Positions 16,024-24,503 of a stretch of 64,000 nt of DNA are shown here, piece by piece; positions within the stretch are counted from its first letter, which is position 1; each line of letters opens with the position of its first letter. The translations under genes and the position numbers were made by a program. The stretch covers positions 1-64,000 of the forward strand of contig CAAGEK010000024.1 in assembly GCA_900768845.1 (NCBI GenBank). Reading direction: 5' to 3'. The notes below the pieces were generated by a model that saw only the letters and a list, made by a program, of their open reading frames with translations, did no database searches and was not told where the DNA came from. The stretch comes from Alphaproteobacteria bacterium. GTDB lineage: Bacteria; Pseudomonadota; Alphaproteobacteria; CAAGCB01; CAG-977.

Positions 16024-17298
16024 ATGACAAAAACTAATCAAAAAATCCCTGAGAGGTGGAGTGTTACAAGACTTGAACTTTTAGGAGAATTTTCGAAAGG
16101 TTCAGGAATAACAAAAAATGATTTGATGCAAAACGGTTTGCCTTGTGTCAGATATGCCGAATTATATACAAAATTTGATTTTATAATTCCTTGCTGTATT
16201 TCATTTATATCCGAAGAAACAGCAAAAACGGCGAAACCGATTCGAATTGGAGATATTCTGTTCGCAGGCTCTGGAGAAACAAAGGAAGAAATAGGGAAAT
16301 GTGCTGTTTATATGAATCCTCTTATTGCTTATGCCGGAGGGGATAATATTATTTTCAGAACGACTAATGTAGTTCCTTTATATTTAAGTTTTTATCTAAA
16401 CACTTTAGGGCGGAAACAATTAAATAAACTTGGACAGGGGGATTCTATTGTTCATATTCATTCTAACGATTTGAAAAATGTTATTGTGCCTTTACCCCCA
16501 CTTGCAGAACAAGAGAAGATTGCGGAAATATTGGGGTGTTGGGACGACGGCATCGAAAAATTAAGCCGGTTGATTGAACAAAAGAAGTTGTTGAAAAAAG
16601 GGTTGATGCAACGCCTGTTGTCCGGCAAACAACGACTCTCCGGCTTCTCTGAACCATGGAGTATAAAAAAACTAGGAGAAATGGGGAAATTCGTATCAGG
16701 GGGAACGCCAGACACTGAAAAATCGAAATATTGGGACGGAAATATAATTTGGCTTACTCCCTCGGAAATAACAAAATTATCGACAAGGTTTGTGTCAGAG
16801 AGTGAAAGAAAAATAACAGACTTAGGATTAAAAAATAGTTCTGCTGTTTTGCTGCCAATCGGAAGTTTGATTATTTGTACAAGAGCAACCATTGGAGATT
16901 GTTGTATAAACATAAAAGAGGTTTCTACAAATCAAGGATTTAAAAATTTAATTCCGGAAAACAGCAATATTGATTTTCTATATTATATCATTTCATCACA
17001 TAAAACTGATTTAATCAGAAGAGCAAGTGGAAGCACTTTTCTTGAAATTTCAAAGCACGATATTGAAAAATTAAAATACTCTGTTCCCTCTCTTTCCGAA
17101 CAAAAGGCGATTGCGGACATTCTTTCCAAAGCGGACGAGGAAATCGACTTGCTGACTTCAAAATTGTCCGCGTTAAAATCGCAAAAAAAAGGCTTGATGC
17201 AAAAACTCTTAACCGGTCAAATCCGTGTAAAGGTGGATTCCGCCGCCCCTCTTTGCGAGCGAAGCGAAACAATCCAAAAAAGGCAGGTGACGGAATGA
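16024..17298 (+). CDS. hsdS: Type I restriction specificity subunit, two recognition domains
   Basis: 424 residues with the full HsdS layout. It has a first target-recognition domain (about 1-160), the central conserved helix beginning LPPLAEQEKIAEIL, a second recognition domain (about 215-360) and the distal conserved helix with LSEQKAIADIL. HsdS determines the bipartite DNA target and holds two HsdM copies. The recognition domains are A+T-rich while the conserved helices match the local composition, as expected for exchanged specificity modules. An AAGGAG site precedes the start. The last 20 or so codons run through a palindromic dispersed repeat (17251-17343), so the natural C-terminus may have been extended by the repeat. 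Confidence 0.93.
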   Translation: MTKTNQKIPERWSVTRLELLGEFSKGSGITKNDLMQNGLPCVRYAELYTKFDFIIPCCISFISEETAKTAKPIRIGDILFAGSGETKEEIGKCAVYMNPLIAYAGGDNIIFRTTNVVPLYLSFYLNTLGRKQLNKLGQGDSIVHIHSNDLKNVIVPLPPLAEQEKIAEILGCWDDGIEKLSRLIEQKKLLKKGLMQRLLSGKQRLSGFSEPWSIKKLGEMGKFVSGGTPDTEKSKYWDGNIIWLTPSEITKLSTRFVSESERKITDLGLKNSSAVLLPIGSLIICTRATIGDCCINIKEVSTNQGFKNLIPENSNIDFLYYIISSHKTDLIRRASGSTFLEISKHDIEKLKYSVPSLSEQKAIADILSKADEEIDLLTSKLSALKSQKKGLMQKLLTGQIRVKVDSAAPLCERSETIQKRQVTE

Positions 17299-17343
17299 GA
17301 AAAAAAATAAATCGCTTCGTCGCTATCGCTTCTGGCAATGACG
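17251..17343 (+). repeat. REP-like palindromic dispersed element
   Basis: The left arm ttgcgagcgaagcga and the right arm tcgcttcgtcgctatcgc are near-perfect inverted copies separated by an A-rich stretch. The arm resembles the attgcgagcgaagcg-type repeats scattered through many bacterial genomes. It overlaps the hsdS end and fills much of the hsdS-Abi gap. It could fold in mRNA and moderate expression of the downstream genes. Confidence 0.6.
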
Positions 17344-17479
17344 AAAAAACGGGAAAAGAGAATAATGCAAAAAATAACCTCGGAGTGGTAACGCTACCAA
17401 GGCGCCATAGCACTTTCCGAGGACTATTGAGGGGTAAGATATCATTTTTCACGGATTTGTCAAGGGGGAATGAACGTCA

Positions 17480-18124
17480 ATGTTACAGTTATTGAAAGAA
17501 AGCTTTTCGGAACAACGTTTAAGCACTTATCAGCGAATAGCTGCAACAAAAGGGCTGTCTGAAGGAAAAGCAGTCGAATTATATAAAATCAATATCTTAA
17601 TTTGTGAAGAACTTTATGCCTTTATTGATTGTGTCGAAGTTTGTTTGCGCAATAAGATTCATAAAAAAATGACGGAGGCTTTCAAATGTCAAACATGGTA
17701 CGATTCCGTGCAATGGCTTCCCTTGCATCAGGACAGTCTGGATAACGCTAAAAAAGTTAAGTACCCTCAGGAAATACCTTCAGCTAATGATGTTATAGCC
17801 AGACTGAATTTCGGATTTTGGTGTCATATTTTTGACGCTTTTTATGAGCAACGTTTATGGATTCCGGTCTTACGTTTTCTTTTTCCCAATTATGCAGGCG
17901 CACCGTCGCGAAAGCATATATCCAACGTTTTCAACAAATTATTGAAAATAAGAAACAGAATTGCCCACTTTGAGCCTGTTATTAAAGACGAAGCGGATTT
18001 ACTCAAAAGCTATAATCAACCGGTAGAAGTTATAAATTGGATGAATCCGGAAATATATAATTGGTTTGAAACATTTAACAGATTTAAAGAACTTTACAGA
18101 CAACTGAAGTCTGGCGATTTTTAA
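17480..18124 (+). CDS. Abi-like HEPN-type protein
   Basis: 214 residues matching the Abi_2 layout: an early LSTYQRI segment, LYKINILICEELY, a VEVCLRNKIH helix, a GFW motif near 112 and a C-terminal RNRIAHFEP. The RX4H pattern at 158-163 is the signature of HEPN-fold RNases. Abi-family members are linked to abortive infection and to toxin-like roles, where RNA cleavage stops the infected cell. It sits between hsdS and hsdR on the same strand, so it may act when restriction fails. Spacing to hsdR is 15 bases. Confidence 0.82.
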   Translation: MLQLLKESFSEQRLSTYQRIAATKGLSEGKAVELYKINILICEELYAFIDCVEVCLRNKIHKKMTEAFKCQTWYDSVQWLPLHQDSLDNAKKVKYPQEIPSANDVIARLNFGFWCHIFDAFYEQRLWIPVLRFLFPNYAGAPSRKHISNVFNKLLKIRNRIAHFEPVIKDEADLLKSYNQPVEVINWMNPEIYNWFETFNRFKELYRQLKSGDF

Positions 18125-18139
18125 AGAAAGGGCTGAAAA

Positions 18140-21100
18140 ATGACCGACTCTTATGTTCATCTTTTCTTTGATGAAGCGTGTCAATCGCAGTTGCCGTGCG
18201 TGGAAATGCTGGTCAATATGGGGTGGGAGTTTTTGCCTCTTGCCGATTTGGAAGCCGCACGGGAAAAAAATCCCGCCAAATCCGTTCTGAAATCCGTTTG
18301 CGAACAGGCTTTGGATAAAATCAACCGTTTTGAACATTTGGACAAGTCTTATCATTTCTCGCCCAAAAACATCGCTAACGCCGTTTTCGATTTGGAAAAT
18401 TTCCCGATGAAGGGGCTGATGACGACTTCCGCAGAAGTTTATGCCGATTTAATCGCCGGACGGGATTTAAAGGAATTTGTGCAAAATAAAGAATCTTCTT
18501 TCGATTTTAGGTTTTTCGATTTTGAGCATATCGAAAACAACCGTTTCCAAGTCGCTGTCGAAGTTCCTTTACGCGGCAAAGAAAACATTCGTCCCGACAT
18601 CGTTTTGTATGTCAACGGCATTCCCCTTGTCGTCATAGAAAACAAAAAATCCGCCGTCAGTGTGCAGGAAGCGGTCGTTCAGCTGATTGATTATCAAGCG
18701 AAGTTTCCGCGCTTTTTTTTGTTTCCTCAGTTGTTAATCGCGACGAACAAATCTGAATTTCTTTACGGAACGACAGGAACGCCTAAAAAATTTTATTCCG
18801 TATGGCAGACGGAGGATTTTGACGAAGAGGCGTGTCTGAACGCGATGACAAAAAAAATCGACGACGCCGTTTATCAAAAAATCCTTGCCGATTTGAACGG
18901 AGCGACTTTCAATCATCGCCAAAATACGGGAAAGAGGCTGATTTCAGAACAGGATCGCGGCGTTTTTGAGCTGTTGCAACCCGTCAGATTGATGCGGCTG
19001 ATTAAAAACTTTATCCTTTATGATGCGGACAAGAAAAAAATCGCCCGCCATCAGCAAATTCGCGCCATTTCCAAAACGATGGACGCCATTCGCTCTTTTG
19101 ACGGTAATTCCCGCAAAGGCGGTTTGATCTGGCATACGCAGGGATCGGGAAAAACGTTGACAATGGTGATGTTGGCAAGAGCGATCTTTTCGGACAAATC
19201 CATCAAAGATCCCCGTGTCATCGTTGTAACGGACAGAAAGGATTTGGACCGGCATATCCGCGACACGTTTAAACAGTGCAAGTTGAAACAGGGCGTTATG
19301 CAGGCGAAATCCGGCGCGGATCTGATAAAAAAACTGGAAGACCTTGAAAAGGTTGAAAATCTGGAAAATCCCAAAGGACGGGTCATTACGACTTTGGTAC
19401 ATAAGTTTGACGCGGCATTTAAAAAACGGTCGACTTTCAAAGACGAAGATCCGAATATCTTTATCTTTATTGACGAAGCGCACAGAACGCAAACGGGACA
19501 GGCCAATGCGAACATGGGAAAAATCCTGCCGAACGCGTGCGTCATCGCTTTTACCGGAACGCCCTTGATGAAAGGGGAACACGCCAGTTATCTGAAATAC
19601 GGGGGTTATATCGACAAATATACGATAGACGAAGCCTTGCACGATAAAAATATTCTGCCGTTGATGTATGAACAACGTCAAATCCGGTTTGAACAGTATG
19701 AAGGGTTGGTCAGGAAAAAGATCGATGATGACGAGGATTTTAAAAAGCTGTCCGATGAAAACAGGAAAAAATTACAGCAGGAAATCAAAGCGCGTGTTCT
19801 GTTCGAGCTTGACGACGTCGTTTCGGATATCGGCAAAGATATACAAAAGCATTTTATGAAAAACGCTTTTCTGACGGATGGAACGCCGAACGGATTTAAA
19901 GCGCAACTTGTCACGCCGTCCAAGGCTTCCGCCGTTAAATTTCAGCATTTTTTTGAAAATCAAACAGATATCGAAACCGCCGTCGTCATTTCAAACGAAG
20001 TCGGTAAAAATGAAAAGGATATTGAAGAAAAAAAAGAAGTTCGCGAGTTCCTGAAAGAAAAAACGGAAAAATCAGGAACATTGGACAAGTACGAAGAACA
20101 ATGTATCGACAGTTTTACGAACAACGATGACGGGATTCAAATTCTGATCGTTGTTGATAAACTCTTGACGGGGTTTGACGCGCCCAGAAACACTTTTTTG
20201 TATTTATTGCGCCCGTTGCAGGATCACAACCTGTTACAGGCGATTGCCCGCGTCAACCGTTTGTGCGATGAAACAAAAGAACAGAAAACGGCGGGATTTA
20301 TCATCGACTATTCCAAAAATCAGGAACATATCACGGACGCGATGCGGTTGTTTTCCAAATACAATCAGGAAGACGTCGCCGGAGCTTTAGAGGATTTGAA
20401 TAAAAAAATCGACGAACTGGACGGTTGTTATCAGGACGTGATCCGCTTGTTCAAACACTTGAAAAACTCGATCGATGAGGAAGAATATATCAGGGCTTTG
20501 GCAGATGAAGAGGCTAGAAAAGATTTTTATAAAAAACTGAACCGCTTTATTTCCGTATTTTCGGAAGCCGTGCTTTTCCGCGATTTTGAAACGACTTTCG
20601 GAAATGAAAAATCGGCTTTGTATAAGAAGCAATCCTTAAAGTTTTTGAACATCAAAAAATCCGCTGTTTGCCGTTATGCCGATGTGGTCGATTTGAGCGT
20701 CTACCGGCAAAAAATATACCGTGTTTTACAATCTGCCGTCAGTGTTGAGGAAATTAAAGAAGTTACTCAAAGCGTCGATATTATGAACCTGAACGGCATG
20801 AAAAAAGATCTGGAAAAGTTTTCTCCGAAATCCGCCGCGGAAGCCATGCTCGCGAACATGACGAGAAAGACTTCCGTTCTGATGGAAACCGATCCCGAAT
20901 TTTATAAGTCTTTTTATGAGAAAATTCAGGAGTTGATTGAAAAGCTGAACAAGGCCGACGCCGATTACGAAGAATTGTTTTCGGATGCGCAAGTCTTACA
21001 GCAGGAATTGATCAACCATGAATGCGAAAAATCTTCCGCAGACAGAACCGCGGATTTGTTCTACCGCAATTTGAGCCCCTTGTTTGAAAAAATCAAAGAT

Positions 21101-21322
21101 CGAAACTTACAGGAGGAAATCGGGAAACTGACGGATTTCTTCAAAAAGAATTTGATTGTCGAATGGTCGGTCAATGATGAAACGCAACGTATGCTCAAAA
21201 CGAAAATCGACGATTATCTGTATGATACTTACGGCGCGATTTTGAACGATACTTCGTGGGATATTGCCGAAGCTTTGATGAATTTGTCTTTGCATAACAA
21301 AGAGCTGTTCGATGTCCGATAA
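18140..21322 (+). CDS. hsdR: Type I restriction endonuclease subunit R
   Basis: 1060 residues. The N-terminal PD-(D/E)XK nuclease core is visible (Asp153 in RPDIVL, then Glu167 and Lys169 in IENKK). It is followed by a helicase motor with Walker A TQGSGKT (333-339), a DEAH box near 445 and motif VI around a QAIARVNR segment. It translocates DNA and cuts when it meets unmethylated targets, working with HsdM and HsdS. The C-terminal helical region is complete. The stop overlaps the next start by 11 bases, coupling it to the metallopeptidase gene. Confidence 0.96.
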   Translation: MTDSYVHLFFDEACQSQLPCVEMLVNMGWEFLPLADLEAAREKNPAKSVLKSVCEQALDKINRFEHLDKSYHFSPKNIANAVFDLENFPMKGLMTTSAEVYADLIAGRDLKEFVQNKESSFDFRFFDFEHIENNRFQVAVEVPLRGKENIRPDIVLYVNGIPLVVIENKKSAVSVQEAVVQLIDYQAKFPRFFLFPQLLIATNKSEFLYGTTGTPKKFYSVWQTEDFDEEACLNAMTKKIDDAVYQKILADLNGATFNHRQNTGKRLISEQDRGVFELLQPVRLMRLIKNFILYDADKKKIARHQQIRAISKTMDAIRSFDGNSRKGGLIWHTQGSGKTLTMVMLARAIFSDKSIKDPRVIVVTDRKDLDRHIRDTFKQCKLKQGVMQAKSGADLIKKLEDLEKVENLENPKGRVITTLVHKFDAAFKKRSTFKDEDPNIFIFIDEAHRTQTGQANANMGKILPNACVIAFTGTPLMKGEHASYLKYGGYIDKYTIDEALHDKNILPLMYEQRQIRFEQYEGLVRKKIDDDEDFKKLSDENRKKLQQEIKARVLFELDDVVSDIGKDIQKHFMKNAFLTDGTPNGFKAQLVTPSKASAVKFQHFFENQTDIETAVVISNEVGKNEKDIEEKKEVREFLKEKTEKSGTLDKYEEQCIDSFTNNDDGIQILIVVDKLLTGFDAPRNTFLYLLRPLQDHNLLQAIARVNRLCDETKEQKTAGFIIDYSKNQEHITDAMRLFSKYNQEDVAGALEDLNKKIDELDGCYQDVIRLFKHLKNSIDEEEYIRALADEEARKDFYKKLNRFISVFSEAVLFRDFETTFGNEKSALYKKQSLKFLNIKKSAVCRYADVVDLSVYRQKIYRVLQSAVSVEEIKEVTQSVDIMNLNGMKKDLEKFSPKSAAEAMLANMTRKTSVLMETDPEFYKSFYEKIQELIEKLNKADADYEELFSDAQVLQQELINHECEKSSADRTADLFYRNLSPLFEKIKDRNLQEEIGKLTDFFKKNLIVEWSVNDETQRMLKTKIDDYLYDTYGAILNDTSWDIAEALMNLSLHNKELFDVR

Positions 21323-22025
21323 ACAAATATCCGTAGGGCAAAAAATTTATAATTATAACTTGTTGCTGTCTGAACGGAAAACGGCAACGATTTATATTTC
21401 AAACGATGCAAAGATTACTGTAAAAGCTCCGCTCAATGTCAGCATCGGCCGTATAGAAACATTTATCCGGCAAAAAGCAAAGTGGATTGCCGAGCAATTG
21501 GAAGAAGTGGAAAAATACAGGCAAATTTCCGATCGGAACAAATATTTGTCCGGTTCCGCTTTGCTTTATCTGGGGCGACAATACAAAGTCATTGTCAATC
21601 CCGCCCTTGAGCAGGAAAAGGTTCAACTGTTAAAAAACCGGATCGTTATTTTTACGAAACAGAACGTTCAAAACGAAATTCATAACGGATCGCTCGTTAA
21701 GCTTTGGTACGAAAAACGGCAAAAGCGCGTTTTTCGGGAGCGTTTCGCTTTGATTTCCGAGCAATTCCCCGATTTTGAAAATCCGAAACTGGCCGTGATT
21801 AAAATGAAAAACAGATGGGGATGCTATCGTATCAACGGCACGGTCGTTTTAAATCCGGAGCTGATCAAAGCGTCCAAACAATGTATCGACTATGTGCTTT
21901 ATCACGAGTTTTGCCACCATTTTTTCAGAAAACATGATGCGGACTTTTATAAAATGCTTGAAGAAAAAATGCCTGATTGGAAAAAGGTGAAAGAAAAACT
22001 TGAACTGCGATTTACATCAAATTAG
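21312..22025 (+). CDS. YgjP-type (DUF45/SprT-like) metallopeptidase
   Basis: 237 residues. An N-terminal strand-rich part leads to NRWGCYRINGTV and the zinc motif HEFCHH (198-203), with His208 as a likely third ligand in KHDADFY. This is the YgjP/M48-like pattern. Relatives often sit next to hsdR genes, but no role in restriction is established. Because it begins inside hsdR, it is translated with it. It could process HsdR or another protein, as RecA-independent control of type I enzymes elsewhere depends on proteolysis (ClpXP). That link is speculative. Confidence 0.85.
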   Translation: MSDKQISVGQKIYNYNLLLSERKTATIYISNDAKITVKAPLNVSIGRIETFIRQKAKWIAEQLEEVEKYRQISDRNKYLSGSALLYLGRQYKVIVNPALEQEKVQLLKNRIVIFTKQNVQNEIHNGSLVKLWYEKRQKRVFRERFALISEQFPDFENPKLAVIKMKNRWGCYRINGTVVLNPELIKASKQCIDYVLYHEFCHHFFRKHDADFYKMLEEKMPDWKKVKEKLELRFTSN

Positions 22026-22066
22026 TTCCTTTCCGGAACAATTCTTTTTGTGTCGCGTGTTATTTT

Positions 22067-22100
22067 TGCGGGATTTTCCAATTCCGGAAAAATCGCTTTT
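22067..22100 (+). terminator. Probable terminator of the restriction operon
   Basis: The inverted repeat gcg-gattttcc / ggaaaaatc-gc with a six-base loop is followed by four T. It lies 42 bases after the last gene. Confidence 0.5.
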
Positions 22101-22373
22101 AAATAACCGGTCGGGCATAATCCGGTTTAAATTCATCGTGCCTGACGGAAAAATGCGTCGGGAATGTCCGTAATTATGACAGGAAGTTGCTAAAAACTTT
22201 CTCGTCAAACAAACGGAACGTTTTATCGAATGTTTCGGAATATCGACGCCGGAAGCAAAAACAGGTCAGGGGGGCACAATTTTAAGATTTGCATATAGAA
22301 AATAACATATAGTATATAGAGCATGGTATATAAAAACGGACAAGCAAGTTTGCATCTTTTAAGGCATACCTTT
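22101..22373. other. Intergenic region before the secretion genes
   Basis: The last 80 bases are strongly A+T-rich with several TATA-like hexamers, a fair place for the secretion operon promoter. I see no gene. An ATG at 22323 is in frame with the ATPase but lacks a good ribosome-binding site. Confidence 0.4.
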
Positions 22374-24503
22374 ATGACCGAAACATCGGATAGCGGATTA
22401 TTATGTTTGAGCGTGATGGCGCAATTATTTGAGCGCAAGACCAATCCGCAACAATTACGGCATTTGTCAGGCAAGGGATCGGGGTTGTTTGACGAAACGG
22501 ATATTTTGCGCGGCGCAAAAACGCTTGATTTGAAAGCCAAGGCGATTCAAAGCGGGATGGAGCGGTTGGAACAAACGCCTTTGCCGGCGATCGGGTGTGC
22601 ACGCGACGGGACTTTTTTCGTGTTGGCCAAGTATGCGCCCGATAAAGTGCTGATTCACAGGCCGGAAAAAGGACGGCCGGAAATCATCAGTGCGGAGGCG
22701 TTCGCGGCATTATGGTCGGGGCGGTTGATTTTATTCACTTCCCGCCAAAGTTTAAAAAAAATGTGGCGGCGATTTGAAATCGCGTGGTTCATTCCGGCCG
22801 TTTTGAAATACAAAAAACTGTTCGGCGAAGTTTTGCTGTCGTCTTTGTTTTTGCAGATTTTCGCTCTTGTTTCGCCTCTGTTGTTTCAGGTGGTGATTGA
22901 TAAAGTGCTTGTCCATCACAGTTTAAGCACTTTGGACGTGATTTTTTTCACTTTGTTGTGCATGACGGTGTTCGAGTGCGTTTTAAGCACGTTGAGGACA
23001 TATGTTTTCTCTCACACGACGAACAGAATAGACGTCGAACTCGGCGCGCAACTGTTCAAGCATCTGTTGGCTCTTCCTTTGGCGTATTTCGGGGCGAGAC
23101 GTGTCGGCGACACGGTCGCAAGAGTTCGGGAATTGGAAAATATCAGGAATTTTTTGACCGGCTCGGCATTGACTTTGGTCATTGATACGGCGTTTACGGT
23201 TGTGTTTTTTGCCGTGATGCTGATGTATGCGCCTTTTTTGACGCTGATTGTCGCTTTGTCCGTTCCGTTTTATGTCGTTTTGTCGTTGCTGGCGTCCCCC
23301 GTTTTGCATAGAAGAGTGGAGGAAAAGTTCAAATACGGTGCGGAAAACCAAGCTTTTTTAGTAGAGTCCGTTTCGGCGATCGAAACGTTGAAAGCTCTGG
23401 CGGTCGAGCCTCAATCCGTTCGCAAGTGGGAAGAACAGTTGGCTGCTTATGTCGCAAGTTCGTTCAGAGTGTCCAATCTGGCGAACATCTGCCATAACGC
23501 AATCGGCTTTATTCAAAAAACGACGTCGGCTTTAACTTTGTTTTTCGGGGCAAAGCTGGTTATCGAAGGCAAAATGACGGTCGGACAACTGGTGGCGTTC
23601 AATATGCTGGCCGGTCATGTAGCGGCTCCGATTTTGCGGTTGGCTCAATTATGGCAGGATTTTCAGCAAGTCCGCATTTCCATCGACCGGTTGGGCGATA
23701 TTCTGAACACTCCGGCGGAACCGGCGGTCAATTCGGGGCAGGCTCCGGCGGTCGCGCTAAAAGGCGACGTGAAATTCAGCGGCGTTTCCTTTCGCTATGC
23801 TTTGGACAAACCGCAAGTCCTGTCCGACGTGACATTGCACGTCAAAGCGGGGGAAAGCGTCGGCATCGTCGGTTCTTCGGGGTCGGGCAAAAGCACGTTG
23901 ACAAAGCTTGTTCAGCGGCTTTATTTGCCTGAAACGGGGCGGATTACGATTGACGATATTGATATTTCCACGGCCGATCCTTCTTGGCTCAGGCGGCAAA
24001 TCGGCGTTGTTTTGCAGGAAAACACTTTGCTGAACCGTTCGGTGCGCGACAATATCGCTTTGGTCGATCCGGTTCAGCCGCTGGAAAATATCATTCGGGC
24101 GGCGAAAGTGGCGGGAGCGCACGATTTTATCGCCGAAATGCCGGAAGGGTACGATACGATCGTCGGGGAACGCGGAACTTCCCTGTCCGGCGGCCAGCGG
24201 CAGAGAATAGCCATTGCGCGGGCTTTGCTTGTCAATCCTCGCATTTTGATTTTTGACGAAGCGACTTCCGCCCTTGATTATGAATCCGAAGCTTTGATTA
24301 AAAAAAATATGGCGGCAATCGGCAAAAACAGGACGGTTTTCATTATCGCTCACAGGTTGTCCACGGTTCGGACGTGCGACCGGATCATCGTGATTGAAAA
24401 AGGCGAAATCGTCGAAGAAGGAACGCATGACGGCCTTCTTTCCCGCCCGAACGGCCGGTACGCTTATTTGTGGAACTGTCAGATGAACGGAGAAGCCGTA
24501 TGA
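22374..24503 (+). CDS. Type I secretion ATP-binding permease (HlyB/RtxB family)
   Basis: 709 residues from the ATG at 22374, which matches HlyB length. It has an N-terminal peptidase-C39-like domain that lacks the catalytic Cys, as in RTX exporters where this domain only binds substrate. Several membrane helices follow (about 145-420), then an ABC domain with Walker A GSSGSGKST near 505, LSGGQRQR and LIFDEATSALD. It drives export of an unfolded protein across both membranes with an HlyD adaptor and a TolC-type channel. It overlaps the adaptor gene by four bases. No RTX substrate or TolC gene is in the window. A start at 22323 would add 17 residues. Confidence 0.93.
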   Translation: MTETSDSGLLCLSVMAQLFERKTNPQQLRHLSGKGSGLFDETDILRGAKTLDLKAKAIQSGMERLEQTPLPAIGCARDGTFFVLAKYAPDKVLIHRPEKGRPEIISAEAFAALWSGRLILFTSRQSLKKMWRRFEIAWFIPAVLKYKKLFGEVLLSSLFLQIFALVSPLLFQVVIDKVLVHHSLSTLDVIFFTLLCMTVFECVLSTLRTYVFSHTTNRIDVELGAQLFKHLLALPLAYFGARRVGDTVARVRELENIRNFLTGSALTLVIDTAFTVVFFAVMLMYAPFLTLIVALSVPFYVVLSLLASPVLHRRVEEKFKYGAENQAFLVESVSAIETLKALAVEPQSVRKWEEQLAAYVASSFRVSNLANICHNAIGFIQKTTSALTLFFGAKLVIEGKMTVGQLVAFNMLAGHVAAPILRLAQLWQDFQQVRISIDRLGDILNTPAEPAVNSGQAPAVALKGDVKFSGVSFRYALDKPQVLSDVTLHVKAGESVGIVGSSGSGKSTLTKLVQRLYLPETGRITIDDIDISTADPSWLRRQIGVVLQENTLLNRSVRDNIALVDPVQPLENIIRAAKVAGAHDFIAEMPEGYDTIVGERGTSLSGGQRQRIAIARALLVNPRILIFDEATSALDYESEALIKKNMAAIGKNRTVFIIAHRLSTVRTCDRIIVIEKGEIVEEGTHDGLLSRPNGRYAYLWNCQMNGEAV

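Noticed and set aside
17298..17495. Possible small gene between hsdS and the Abi gene
   Set aside because: Its product (RKKINRFVAIASGNDE...) is a translation of the palindromic dispersed repeat, not of a gene.
10702..22025. BREX, DISARM or type ISP system
   Set aside because: Neither PglX/BrxC/PglZ nor DrmA/DrmB genes are present. The subunits are classical separate HsdM, HsdS and HsdR.
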